Shown in pieces: positions 30,696 through 45,600 of a DNA stretch of 64,000 bases (its first letter is position 1; every line of letters starts with the position of its first letter). Location of the stretch: the NCBI GenBank assembly GCA_003991915.1, contig RQTK01000288.1, positions 430,387-494,386 of the forward strand, in the 5' to 3' direction. Made by a program: the position numbers and the translations under genes. The notes below the pieces were generated by a model. The model made no database searches. It had not been told where the DNA came from and saw only the letters and a list, made by a program, of their open reading frames with translations. The stretch comes from Elysia chlorotica. Its lineage: Eukaryota > Mollusca > Gastropoda > Plakobranchidae.

Positions 30696-33600
30696 ATGTC
30701 TCGTTTTTTCCATGCTGGCTCTGACAGCGAGAGTGAGTCAGAATCAAGTGATGATGGAGTGGTTGATGTACGCCCTGCAGGTCTTACAAGGTGTCAAGTA
30801 AGATATTAAATCGGATGGACGGTCGGAGTATAATAAAAGGTACAAATATTATCCTTCATTGTTTATTATTAACATAAGCTGAAATTATATATTTATTTTC
30901 TTAAGTGATCGATAGTCTGTGCAATGAATCATAGACCTTGGTGATATCCTTCTAAGCTCATTTGGAAGTTTACATGTTTTAACACATTCTTTCCCCTCAT
31001 TTCTCTGGACTTTTTATATTGCAGGGCCCAGCTTCAGTTCAGTGACGATGAAGAGGAGACCAAGCGTGTGGTGCGCAGTGAGAAAGACAAAAGGTAAATT
31101 TATGAATAGCAGACAACTGCCAAGCTGCTGTGTTACAACTTGAACTATGGGCAACAGCACAGTAGCTGACCTACTTCCGGTCACACGGCCCAAGCCAGAA
31201 AGGTTAATGAAATGTGGTTAAAATTATGATGAATCATCAACTTGTCGTGTTGTATAATAATATGAATGCCCCAGATTTTTTTTTTTATGATTGTTTTATT
31301 TCTTATGTACACTAATGTCCATATAGCTGCTCGTGTATTTTTGTGTCATAGCCATATTTATAAAGTTTCCGTTCTTTTCACTCTTTCTCAGGTTTGATGA
31401 ACTTAAAGGCATCATAAAGGTTTTGAAGAATCATAAGAAGATCAAGGATATGGCTAATGTTCTCACAGGTAAAATTTTTAATCAATAAAACTTGGATGTT
31501 TGTTTTTGGGAGGGGGGGGGGGGTAAGTTGCCAATGTTGTTTCAACCAGCACACAGCTTTGTCCTCTACATCAGAAAAACAGTTGACAGAACAGGCAACT
31601 CAATGCAAATTCAATGTTTCTTTCGATATGCATTATACAGGGCTGAGAATACTCCTTTTTTAAAATCCAGTTCCTCCTTTTTTGGTCTAGTTTTCTCCTC
31701 TTTGTAAGGTCCCCAGATTGCACCTTTTTTGTGTTGGGGCTTTCTAAGCTCTGATTATAATATACTTTTGACTTTTTACATGCTCTTGGCACATCAATTT
31801 ATGTTGATAATTAAAATCTCTTTTTTCACCACGGTTGAGTTAATGTGATGTTGAATGGTTCTTTTGATTTCAGATTTTGAGAGCTTGACCCGAGCCTTTG
31901 ATAAAGCCCGCAAGGTTGTGGACCGAGAAGGATTACCCAGGTTCTATATCAGAACCCTGGCAGATTTGGAGGACTTTGTCAATGAGGTCAGCTTTTGAAA
32001 CACTTCCTTCCCTTCATTGCATTGTTTTTTCTCTTTTAATAAAGGGAGTTTTTGGGTTGTTTATTTTTTAACTTTTTGGCGTTGGAATACCAAGCTTACT
32101 AGCAGGATTGTAAATAATAGTATCATCATGGCCAGCGTAGTTTTTGGGGGATTTTTTTTTTATTATTCTAGGTTCTAGAATTTTTTTCATTTTTTTTAAA
32201 CACAGTTTAGGCCTCTTGTTAATTATTTTGTATACATGTCTCCTTTTATTATATTTTTTTTTATAGCACATTCATTCTCTGCTGTGTGAGTTTTGTTACA
32301 TGTTTTGATAAGAATGAATCTTTGTTTGTATGGTCATTTTCTCAATTTCATGTTTTTGTTGAGTTGGTTTAATGTCCAACGTCAGCACTATCGAGGCTAT
32401 ATTTCAATTTTATGTACCATTTCGTGGACAATTATGTTCTAAATGTCTTTTTATTTCCTCTTTCTTATTTTTTCTGGCAACTTACCTCATAAGTGCTGTT
32501 TGCCTTGTACAATCCTCTCGGTTTCGCAAGGCTCTATCAATCATCTAGACACAACTTTCCTTTTGATGTGATTAATATATCTTTTTACTAAGGCTTTCTT
32601 CAATGATCAATCTTAATACAACAAAGTAAAATATCTTGTAAATTTCAGTGCTGGGAAGACAAAGAGTGGCGCAAGAATATCAGCAAAGGAAACTCTAAGG
32701 GGCTTTCCACAGTGAGACAGAAAATAAAGAAGTACAACAGAGATTTTGAGGACCAACTTAAAGCCTACAGAGAGGTATGATATTGCTTATTCTGATCGTT
32801 GATTTTTTTAAAACTGTTTTGGTGTTGTAGGTGCTTTGTGTCAGATTGTCAGTTGATGTTTTCCATTGAAGGCTATATTTTGCTTTAGTCTATGAATATC
32901 TGGTAGCTTTGGTCAGATAATAGTTCTACTGACGATATACATTCACTGAAGCCAACAAACAAAATCAATAACTTAAAGAAATGGATCTATTGAGCCTGAA
33001 AATTTTATTAACCTTTTTTAATTTTAATTTTTTATCAGACCCCTGATGCTGGAGATGAAGACGTTGATGATGAAGAGGAAGCGAAGCGTGAGTAAATTGA
33101 TTCATGTTTGGTTGTGTTACTGAAATAAACAGACGAGTAACAGAGTACAGAAATCCTAATTTATCCCTCATGGGGAAATTTAAGTACACTCTCTTCATAC
33201 AAGAGATGTTTACACTGATAAGAAAATTATGAAGGTAGAATTTTGACATAACGGTTAATAATATTATACATGCCTATACAATGATACTTATGCTTTTATT
33301 TATTTCTTCACTTATTGGTGAAGTCAGTGTTAGTATAATGCGACCAGTAAATGTTCTTCACACGTTTTAGCAAGTTTTTAAAAAATTATTTAATGTGTGG
33401 CTGCAGCTGCTGAAGAGAGTGATGATGAAGTGCCAGTCAAACCTGTGGTCAAGAAAGAAGAAAAGGCACCCAAAGCACCAAAAGTTGTAAGTTCTGTTTT
33501 TGTCCCTTTGATATGCTCTATATTATTAAATTACCGTGGGGCGCTATTCGTGTTAAGGCGTAGGCCCAAAGGTTTAACCTACTATGAGGCAGGATGGAGG

Positions 33601-36600
33601 ACTGATACTTTGTCACATGTCTATATTAAACTTCATAATGGCATGTTCACTTTCAGACTTTCCCGTCTTTTTTTAGACTAGCTTGTCTATGACAACAATT
33701 TACCATAAAATACCAGCTCAGTCTATGTAAAAAAATTCGTGCTAACTACGTCAGTTTTTTAAGCCTTGTTTACGACTGTTCTTGAATACAGCCCTTGTTT
33801 TTATTTTTTTCATGTGTTTAAACTATCTGTAGACATGACTTGCAACTAAATGAAGTTAATAACATGATACCAACGGAACTTTAGTTCTCTTAGGCCTGTA
33901 CAAATTGTATGGCTCAACTGTAATATCCGTTAATACCTTAGTGTTGTCATCTTTTTGATGCTTGTATATTTTGGAGGAGAGGGGGGGGGTAGTGCAATGT
34001 CTCTATTTGTTGTAAAATCTGGTCCTCTCTTGTGTTTCTTGTAGTTGACTGGTGATGATGATGACGACAGCGACTGGGGCTCAGAATCTAGTGAAGAGAG
34101 TTCCAGCTCCGAGGACGAAGCCCGTGGTGTGAGTCACTGGACAGCCGAGTACTTCCTCAAGTCGTAAGTCAGATTTTGTTCCCTCATGATATTACCTCTT
34201 GGTGGAGATGGTTCATTTTCAACATTCATTCAAGTCCTGATTTGTGGTCCTTCAATGTAATTTAGTAATTCCTGTCTAAAAAAAATTTATAGGAAAAAAA
34301 GGATTATTTCTTGTAGCTAAGAGATTTAAGTCTTTCCAACCTAAAGCCCACCCAGGAAGCATAGCTCCTGTGCCTAAGCTATTTTTAGAACTCTAGTCCT
34401 CTTACCTAAGGTAAGGGAGATAACTCTGATGACAAAAATTTTGTTTTGTTTGTTTTTTTCTAATTTTTAATAGTTTAATTTTACCATTTTATCACACCTA
34501 GTGGTGTAATCATAGATTTTTAAAATTGTTCATACTTTTCATGCTGAAAAAGTATGTCAAATGAAATATTCCACAGGAATAAAAAAAATTAATAATAGTT
34601 TGGAGTTTTTGGTACTAAATTAAATTATTTCATTTCAAAGTAAGGTCTATTAAACTACAAAATGGCATGTGCACTTTCAGACTTTCCCTCCTTTTTTTAG
34701 ACTAGCTTGTCTATGACAACAATTTGCCGTAAAAGCCAGCTTAGTCTAAGTAAAAATTTAGTGCTAACTATATCAGTGTTTTAGGCCTAGTTTACAGCTG
34801 CTCTTGAGTAGGGCCATTTTTTTAATTTTTTTTTTATGTGTTTAATCTATTTGTTGATATGACTTGCAACTAAATGAAGTTAATAAAATGATCCCAACTG
34901 AACTTTAGTTCTATTAGGCCTATACATAGCTCAACAGGAATATCTGTTAATACCTTATTGTTATCGTCTTTTTGATGCTTGTATATTTTTTGGGAGGGTA
35001 GTGCAATGTCTCTATTTGTTGTAAAATCTGGTCCTCTCTTGTGTTTCTTGTAGTTGACTGGTGATGATGATGACGACAGCGACTGGGGCTCAGAATCTAG
35101 TGAAGAGAGTTCCAGCTCCGAGGACGAAGCCCGTGGTGTGAGTCACTGGACAGCCGAGTACTTCCTCAAGTCGTAAGTCAGATTTTGTTCCCTCATGATA
35201 TTACCTCTTGGTGGAGATGTTTGTTCATTTTCAACATTCATTCAAGTCTTGATATGGGGTCCTTCAATATAATTTAGTAATCCATGTCTACATTTTTTTT
35301 ATAGGAAAAAAAAAGGATTATTTCTTGTAGCTAAGAGATTTAATCCAAGAGACAAAAAAGTATATTGCTTGTTGTCTCTCCTTAGTTTATGCAGAAATCT
35401 GCAGAACTTCTTAAAATTAGAAGAAGAAAAAGTAATGAAAAATGTTAAAATGTAAAATTTACATTTCAGCACAACTGAACAAGAAGCTCAAAGGAGGGAA
35501 GAAAGGAAACTGGAGAAAAGACTGAGGAAGGAAGAGAAAGAGGGCAAGAGGAAAGGAGAGGAGGAAGATGATGACGATGAAGAGGGTTGGCAGAAGGTCA
35601 ACAGCGGTGCACCTAGCCAAGCCATTACAGTAAGTTTATCCTTCAGACCTGTCAACCTTGAGTTACTCGTGTTAAGAATTAACCTACAAATCGGTATTCC
35701 GGGCATAACAGGATTCAGTATTATATTATTCACTACTATTTCCAGTTTTCCAAGAATTAAGGGTCCCCTTTTTTTTTTCAGAACTAATTGTAAACACCTT
35801 TCAATATTATGGTACCTATGTTGTTTTCCTATTTCAAGCTCAGGGCCAGCGTTTAGCTCAGGTTTGTAAGGGTTAAAGAAAAATTTGCAAGTTGCTCATG
35901 AATTTAATTTCCTGGGCTTAATTTTGTTTTTATTGCCTTGTATGTGGTCTGATGATATGCTTTTGTGAGAAAAACAAATAAATATGGTAGTATACATTTT
36001 TTACTTGTACGTTGTATTCATTGAGACCCATTATGTTTGTTTTCATAAGAAATGTAGAGCTCATTGATTTGTTTCGTGAAAAAAAAGTTATAAAAATTGC
36101 ATCAGAATATGTTATTTGGTTCATATCTATTGTTTATCTTGTGTTTTTTAGGAAAAACCCAAGCTGTTTGCCAAAGATCAAGAAATCACCTTGGATGCTG
36201 TGGTGAAGAAACTGAATGAAATTATCATCATGCGAGGAAAGAAGGGCACAGATCGCTCCATGATGATTGAACTTTTGCAGGAGCTGAAGACCATTGCAGA
36301 GGGTGCAGATCTGGGCAAACCCCTCTCTGTGAAAATCTGCTTTAACATCATGGCAGCCATTTACGATTACAACCCAAACATCGCAACATGCATGAAGCCT
36401 GAGATGTGGGAAAAGTGAGTAGTGTTGCAATGTATTGGTCACCAAATCCGGCTGTATTCTTTTTCTTAATGGGTTTTTTTTTTTCATTTTTTTTTTTTAA
36501 TGCTGCTCACTGTTACAGCTATCCAATATGTTCTTTTCCTCCTTTATTAAGGTTGATCCCAGCCCTAACTTCACACTTACTTATAAATTTTTGTCAAAAT

Positions 36601-39600
36601 TAAAACGTTATGTTGTCCACTGAAGTTGTCCTGTTTCCATGTGTCAGATTTTTAAAAATTCAACATAAATATCTTAGATTCATAGCATCTTTTTGGTAGA
36701 TTTTGGCTCTCAGGTTTTGTGGGTGGTATTGTTAATATTGGTATTTATAGGACATGCAACACCTCGTCATGACAGGAATGCTTGAAGGGAAAAGGAGAAG
36801 AGGAAAACAAAAACTACTAGACAGTCTAGTTTTGTGGCTGAATGCGCGGACGTGATGGAGACGCTGAAGGCAACAAGGGGTCGAGCGTTGTGGACGGACA
36901 TGATTGTTAGATTCTGATGTATTTATCATTACATGCTCTTGCCATCAACAGATCTTCCTTGCCAACTATTCAAGAGCTCTTGGATACCCTGGTAGAGAAC
37001 CCTGATATTCAAGTCAGCGAAAGCATCTCTGAGGACAATGAGCTCCTTGATGTAAGTTCACTGGTATATTTATTTGTATTTTTCTATGAATTGGTGCCAG
37101 TAGACATTTTTCTTCTTTTTTTGTGTGTGTGTTCTTTGAGAATGCCCCCTCTCTTGATTGAAGGTGTTAATTAAAGAGAAAGAATTATGTTTCATATGGG
37201 GAGCTGGTTCGAAGATGGAATGGGTTTTAGGTGGAGAGTTCTTGCGTGCAGACTATTGTATATTTAGTTTAAAATTTTAAACTTATCCATCCATGATTGT
37301 TTTACAGAAAGGTGGCCCATACAAAATCCGGGGCTGTATCCTCACCATGGTGGAAAGGTTGGATGAGGAGTTCACTAAGATGCTTCAGGCTTGTGATGCT
37401 CACAGCACAGAGTTTGTGGAACGGTAAGACTTTCCACTGGAGAAGTATTCGTTGCAACTTGTTTAAATGTGAATTTTATATTCAGTATTGCCTAGTGATT
37501 GAATTCTGTTGCTTTATTCCATATTTTCAGACTTAATTGTTTACATTTTCCCTATTACTTTGCTTTAGATGTTATTTCTTCAATATCATAGTTATTCTTT
37601 TGCAGGTTGAAAGATGAGCAGGCTATGTGTGAGATCATTGTCAAGTTGGAGTCCTATCTGGAGAAGAATGGTACCAATGAGGAAATGTGCAGAATCTATC
37701 TTCGTCACATTGAGCACTTGTACTACAAATTTGACCCGACCGCCTTTGAGACTGCAGCGCCTGAGCACCCAGATAAAACCTCACAAGCACTCATGGATCG
37801 CATGTGTAAGTTCATCTACGCCAAGGACAACACTGACCGGCTGAGGACGCGCGCCATGCTGTGCCACATCTACCACCACGCCCTTCACGACCGCTGGTAT
37901 CAGGCTCGAGACCTCATGGTCATGTCCAATCTCCAGGACAATATTCAGTATTCTGATGTCTCTACACAGGTGAGGATAATTTTCTTCTCAAGTTTGAACA
38001 TTGAATTTGTTGGGTTTTTTTATTGTTCTCATAATAGCCCTATCTTAAATTGCCTTTTTCAAATGTTTAAATCTGTTACAAAAAGCCCTTAAAATATATT
38101 TGAAAAATGCATGGGTAACACGTTCTAAAAATAATATTTTGGATTGATGATATAAACATTATTTAAGTAGGCCCTATTTTTAATAGATTTTCTTTTTTAG
38201 ATGTTCAGAGACAATAGATACATCAAGTATGATGGTTAGTCAGTTAGGAGTTGTTTAAAGTTTTTCATACTTAAGATTTGATTTTCAAACTTGAACCAAT
38301 CAAGTTAGACATGTTTCTTTGTAATAACCTGGTGCTAGATGTTATACTTATTCATATAAAAAAGAGATGCTAATGTTTAAAGTACCACTTCATATTCCAA
38401 GGTTGTATTAATTTTAATTTTTTACATACGTAACATAGGCCTTTAACTTTAAAAAGTCGCGTAATCCTATTGATTTTTTCTTTTACTTTTACTTCTATCA
38501 CCCTATTAATCTTTTACTCCATTCTATACGTCTTTCTCTGTAGGCCTAATTTTTATTTTTCAAAAATTGATTCATACTTTATCTTTTCCAGATCTTGTAT
38601 AATAGAACTCTGGTTCAGCTGGGGCTGTGTGGTTTCCGCCAGGGCCACATCCGAGACGCTCACAATGCTCTCGTGGACATTCAGAGCTCAAACCGAGCAA
38701 AGGAGCTTCTTGCACAGGTCAGCTGGGCACACTAGACTTATATCACTCTAGAATTTATCAGAAACACCGCTTATTTTGCCTTTTATTTATTTATTTAAAA
38801 AATAAATTTTTTTTTAAATTTAAAAGTGTAAATTTATTGATCTTTTAGAAGCAGTATGTGAAATTGTATACCCTTTGATTTTTTATGTTACTTCATAACT
38901 GGAATTTTTTCAGAGCTGCCTCTTTTCTGGATTTTTCCATATTACGTGGAAATTTGTTTTTTACTGCTGGGGAAAATGCTTTTGTTTTGAACCTCAGAAG
39001 AGTAGATGTTTACAATAATCATATCTGCCACCTTGGATCGAGCAAGGCGATATATTTTCAAATGTGACAGTGCTTTCTCAAAATGCGAATCTTGAAAGAA
39101 GGCGGTAAATGTGTAGTCAAGTCTATTTATGCGAAAATAAAAAATAAAAGATCATGGCAATGGTCAGGGGAAGTTTTATAGAGGGTTTGAGAAAATCAGA
39201 CCGGTAAAGTACAAACTGGGCGAGTGTGTTTCGAAGATTGACTTCCCAGAAGTAGCTTGGTGTTCCTGTTCCTGTCCACACACTGTATTAGATCTAGATC
39301 TAGAGGTACCCACTCCAACCCCAAAAATGTTTTCTATTGTTAAGACATCTAGTCTAGCTACCACTACATCTACAGTTGTATCTGGATCTGGGAGTGCTGT
39401 TGGTCCTCAACCAGCAGATAAAGAATTAGAGCCATAACTCTGATAAGACTTTGATTCAAACACGCACTCATAGCTTACGGTATTGCCAAAATGCACCATT
39501 ATGCAGCTTATTTCAAAAAAATGTTCCGGGAGGAGTGCAGGGGCATGCCCACCGACCCCTCTAGAGGTACTCTCACCTTTGGAGATTGCCCGCCTTATCT

Positions 39601-42600
39601 GTCAACCTTGAAAAAAATCCTCTGTTTTTCCTTTTTCTTGGAGGAAGCCCTGCTTTTTATCTTTGCAACAAAATTTCTGAGAAGTTTGTTTTACTACCTA
39701 TGACTTAAAATATTCTTTTTTTTATTTACGTTATCTATCTCAGACAAGCAAGTGTCACCTATGTTCCAAAGCCACACATGTGTTATTTGTACTTAAGTTG
39801 ACACTAGATTGGTTTTTATGTCATATCAATATTGAGCATCTTTCCATCTGTGCCCAGGGTCTGGTCCCCCAGCGGCAACACGAACGCTCACCGGAGCAAG
39901 AGAAGATTGAGAAGCGCCGCCTGCTGCCCTACCACAAGCACATCAACCTGGAGTTACTCGAGTGTGTCTATCTCGTGTCCGCTATGTTGATAGAAATTCC
40001 CTTCATGGCCGGTTAGTTTATTGCATTTTTTAAAGTCTTGTCTTGGATGTTCGTTCCCTTCACAGTTTTATCTAACTTTGTGTAGGGCCTATTTCGCAAT
40101 TATCTAAAAGGGATGCAAACATTCTTCTAAGTGGTATGTGTGTGTTTTGTTGTAGTCATTTTTGGAGGTTTTTTTTTGGGGGGGGGGGGGGGGGGGGAGG
40201 AGTTTTGATTGATTCAACATCTAAGGCATTGGGTCCAAATAAAAGCCTTTTCCTAAATAACTGGTGGTTTCAAATAGGTCCCTGTAAACATATAAATTGT
40301 TACACTTACAGTCCTTTTTGAAGAAAAACAATTCCTGTATGCTTTGATTATCATTAGGGAATCTGATCATCATTTGTGTTGTGCAGTTCTCTTCGTGGCT
40401 GTGCTTAATGTTTTCTGTTATGTCCCCAGCCCATGAACTAGAGCTGCGCAAACGGCTTATCAGCAAGAATTTCCATCACGTCTTGAAGATGAGCGAGCGT
40501 CAGACCCTGACAGGACCCCCAGAGAGCATGAGAGAACATGTGGTGGCTGCCAGCAAGGCCATGAAGAACGGGGATTGGAAGAAATGCTGCAACTTTATCA
40601 TTAATGAAAAAATGAACGCTAAGGTGTGTGATAATGATAGACGTCGTTTTTGTTTTGTTTTTCCTTAACACCTTGACCATGAATTGTGTTTAATTTGAAA
40701 TTCGCTTTTTATTTTTTCATAAAGATAAAATTTAGGAAAATAAATGGTAATGTTGATAAAAAGTGAAGTTAATCTCTCTCTCTCCCTCTCTGTTTTTATA
40801 CCTGTTGGAACATGCTATGTATGTATGTATGATCATCTCACCATATTTTTTTTCTCTCTCTCTCGCTGTAGGTATGGGACCTGTTCTACCAGGCTGACAA
40901 AGTGCGCGACATGATCAGCGCTAAGATCCAGGAGGAGAGCCTGCGCACGTTCCTGTTCCGCTACTCGGCTATGTACGACTCTCTCAGCCTGGACAGCCTG
41001 GCGACCATGTTTGAGATCTCCCCGCGGCTGGTGCATGCCACTATCAGCAAGATGATCATCAATGAGGAACTCATGGTGAGCACTAACTTCAATCATGGCC
41101 TTTGTGGAAAAGAACATTAGTTTGCGGGGGTTGTCAAGTAATGTGTAGGAGTTAAAGTAGCCTGCTTGCAGAATGTACAATGATAGAAAGCTCTATACCC
41201 TAAGAGACAAAGAAAGCACCATGACTCATGATGTTGATAAAACATGATCAATTTATTTTTATTTTGACGTAGCACCCTATAAATATACCATGGAATCCGC
41301 TTAATTAAGATAAACCTCATGGGGGGGCAGCCTAAAAGTTCATATCCCTAGTTTATATTAAACAGACTGTAAAAGAAGAAATGGGTATAATTGGTGTTCG
41401 GAAAAGGTTTATAGGCCACTGCACTGCATTTTGCCACAAAGTATTGTTTTGAGAAATACACACATTGCATTGTTTGTGCAGGCTTCCCTGGATGAGCCGA
41501 CCCAGATTGTTGTGATGCACAGAACGGAGCCGACCCGCCTACAGTCCCTGGCCCTGCAGCTCTCTGAGAAAGTCGGCTCGCTCGTGGACAACAATGAGCG
41601 CATTATGGAGATCAAGCAGGGCAACTTCTTCTTCAACAAGAGCAGTGAGTCAAATTACAGTTTGAAGTTGAAGTATCACTCTTGGCTAGCTTACTCATAC
41701 AGGTTATTTGTTTGGAGTTCTTTTTTGCCTGAACGTTGGATTTCTACATATAAACATGGGAATTAGTAATTTGTTTGCCTATTTGTTTTTATTCCCTTTT
41801 TCCTTTTTTTTTTAATGTCAATTGGTGTGAAAAGCTAAGATATAATTATCTAATTCTTAACATTTTTCTCTCAAAGTTTAGTGTGATGCGTAATTTTTAC
41901 TTTATGAAAGGAATATACGAGGTTTTTTTTTACATATCGTAAGTCAAAAACTTTTTTTTTTCTTTTCTTAATGTCCATCTTTTAGATGTTTCTGGACACA
42001 GGCCAGGTAATGGTCTTCCTCAATCCTGCCTTAAAATATCAGCCAATACCCTTATGGGGAGCAAAATATCATTGTGAGGCAACCAGGGTGAATCAGACAC
42101 AAGTCCAAAATTTTGACTTAGAGTTATTTACAGTGTGTTATGAAGTGATAAATGAACTTTTTTTTCATCTTTACCATTTTTAGAACCAGAGATAATAATT
42201 TTAATTTCATATGAAAAAGGTCAATAGAGAGTATTTTTTCTTTGTTTGGAGGTCTCTAGCTCAGAGCTTCTATCAGCGACTTGTGTCTGATTCACCTGGT
42301 TGCCTTGCATATGCTCTTTGCCTTTGCCCATCTTTGCTTTTGATTATTTATCACCTTCAGCAAGTTCTTGATGAAATATCAAGCCTGTTGTTTCTTTGGA
42401 TGCAATCAGCATATGAAACATTTTATTTTTGGGCGGGATCTAGATTTTGGAACGTGGATGGTCCTTTGGTCTAAACTGATTTTTTTATTTTTTTTCCTTT
42501 ATCTATTTAGAGGACATGCAAATATATTATTTCCACCCCCCCCCCCCTGTAAGATTATATTTGAAAGGCTCCTTGTGGTCCTTGTTACTCTTTGTGGTTT

Positions 42601-45600
42601 TGGACATTGGCACATCTTTATCATGACTGGCTGTTTGGGTGAAAGGAAAATACTTAGTCACAAGTGACAGACACAGCAAGAAAGAAAAATGCTGAAAACT
42701 AGCAGTTGTTTTAATTTGTATCAAATATTTGAATGCTGCGCTGCTATGGTTTGACTTTCTTTTTTAAGTCATATAATTATTTAAAGCCTAAGCTTATTCC
42801 AGATCAGCAATATTTGCTCATAATTTTACCTGCTTAGAATTATAATACCCGCACTTGGATCAAGCTTTGATACCATTGCTTGCTGTCTGGAAAGCTTTAT
42901 TGAGCCGTTAGTGTCAAGTTACTTACACAAGTTACAGTTTTAGGTTGTTAGTTCTATTTCTTTTTTTCCCCCATGTTCCAAATTATTTTGGTTCCTTCAT
43001 TTTAATGTATTTATGTCAGCTTTTTTTTTTTTTTTTAATAATTATGTTATTTTTATTTTTATTTTTTATTCTTCATAACCCAGGATATGGTAAATTCTTA
43101 ATTGTTGTTTCCCTTATTCTCCTGTTCTTGAAGTGATTTCTGTTAGTAAATGGTCCTTGTTTTCTGTGAAGTTTTCAGTGATACGTTTTGTCATCACCTG
43201 TGCAAATCATCTATGTCAATTATAAGTGAATGATTTTCCCCATTGTTGTACCTTGGTGATGTGTGGGGTTCACTTTTAACTGGTTGGGGGGGGGGGGTAT
43301 TATGTAATTTGTCATGGTCTAAGCTCATGTATTATTTAAATACTGTATTTGTCACTATACATCAATTGCAATAACAACAGGATCAGGAAAAAAACAATTA
43401 GTTTTCTTTCCATTTTTAATTTCTGGGCACCGCAGTCATATATTCAAGATCACTTATCCCTTGGTTTATAATTTGATGTAATAAATGTAAGTGTGTATTT
43501 GCTTATCCCACCTTTTTTTTAAGAAGATAAACAAAATTGTTTGCTATGCCAAACGCAATACATATACTGCAAATAGAAGCAGCGAAAGGCAAATCAGAGA
43601 GAGAGAAATCGTCACTTCTTAATTCAGCTAATGTACATGTATAATGAACATAGCAAAAGGTTTGCTTTGCTCGATGTTGCCACTTTCAGTAGTTTGGAAA
43701 GGCAGAAAGACACTTCGTCTTGTATACATTTTAATGTGGTTGTTCCTGCTTTACCCTTTGAAGTAATTACTACGATAAGCATTTTGGCGTAAATGTTTCC
43801 CTTTTGTTCAGTTTTCACATAAATTGCACCCCTTGCACACAAAAATAAAGCACCACCACTTCAAATAGTTTGGGTCTAAGTGAGTTTTTAGGTTTGGTCT
43901 TAAGGTCCTATCCCACACACAGTTTTTACAACAGGATTTTGACTGCAGTTAAAACTGAAGTAAGTCTGCAGTTAAAGTTGTGCATGTGACCACAAAACCA
44001 TCCATCAAAACACTGTGTCGTGTGATTTGCGTAGCCTGTGCAGCGATCTCTGCCAAAAGATTTACATGTGAAAAGCCAATAGTTTACCTTCATTACCTTG
44101 GCGCATACACACCCGACTGCAGTTTAGAAGAAATGCTATTTTTAGTTAAACAATCAGCTGCAGTGAACTGAAACCTGTGTGCAGTTTAAAGTCCTGTCCA
44201 GAAAAACTATGTGTAATAGGGCTGTTACTCTAAGGGTTATCTTAGATTGTGACTTTTTGTGAGTGCCCACACAAGAGAAGTATTATATTACTGAATCAAG
44301 TTGGTGAACATCCTTTTTGTGCATCAATTGCAGTTCGTTTGATAGTAATTGAAAGGTTGTAACATATAACACTTATTTTCTGTACTTGTTTAAGTAGTTC
44401 TTGTAGTCTAATGGAGGACTCGGTAAATCCGTAATAAGACTACCAAGTACTTGAGTTTAATAGTTCAGTAGTGTATCCATATTCAGTTAATATAGTTGGA
44501 AATTTATTTGCTTTTTCACTACCTTTTTATGATTAAATTTCAAATCTTTTATTTTGTTAAAATATAGGAGTGTAATCAAAGACCAGGGGAAAAATAGATA
44601 TGGCATAAATTTGCATTCCTTTATAATTTTCTTTCAATTAACAGTAATAACACCTTCGTTCACAATTTGAAGGTTTTATTATTAGTCTATATCATAAACA
44701 AGTGGTGCATATCTAGGCATTTAAACCTGTTAAACGCTAGGATTGTTTTCATGCTACATTTCTTCAAAGCTGTGGTTGCTGCATTGTAAAGCCCTGTGCT
44801 TGAAACTTATGGTGCTGGTAGACCAGGGTTTCTCTCAGATAGCAGTGTTTCGAATGTTTTTCTTCATCATTATTAAATAAATATTTAAGGGTGGGGTATT
44901 TTCCTGTCATCATTTGCATAAAAGAAAAAGATACTCTGATTGAGATTTAAAAAAATGTTAGGCATACTTCAATGTCGTCTTTAAAAATGGTTTTGTCTAG
45001 TGTTTGTACAAACATTACCAATAGACAATCAATACCATGTGATTTTTTTTCTTCTTCACACTACATTTGATTGATAACGGTTCTGTAAGCAGTCTTAAAA
45101 TATTAATTACTGAAACTGTCAAAGTTTATTTGAATTGTTTCTCATGACTATTGAAAAGTAAAATCTGTCAGTCGTGTGATATTGGTATAATTTTTGTTCC
45201 TAAATCAAATAAAATGTTGAATTAGCGTTAAAATATTCAGGAGGTGCAATATCGTTTCTTTTCTCTATTAGTTACTAGATTCCTTTTCTTTTGAGAGCAA
45301 ATTGTCTATATAATATATAGAGAGAAAAAACTTGAGCAATTCTAAAGAGACTCATTCAAATTAGTACAGTTTATGAGATAGTAACACCTAAATGCTTTTA
45401 TCTCTCGATAAATGTTGTTAGTTTTATGTAGAGGGTTTGTCGTTACTTTTTATAATTAATCGGTTTGTTGTTTCTTTAGCTTGTATTTTTACTTCCATAT
45501 TATTAATTTCAATTTTCTTCTGTTTGAATTTAATCCATCTCTCTTTTTTTTCTTCAATCTTAGACCAGAGAGACAATTACCAGAATCAAAATCAACAAGG

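Noticed and set aside
30791..30797. Alternative eIF3c exon 1 donor caa|gtaaga
   Set aside because: Better consensus than the chosen ag|gtgtca at 30790, but it leads to a stop soon after exon 2 begins; the chosen site restores the conserved [15 protein letters not shown] frame.
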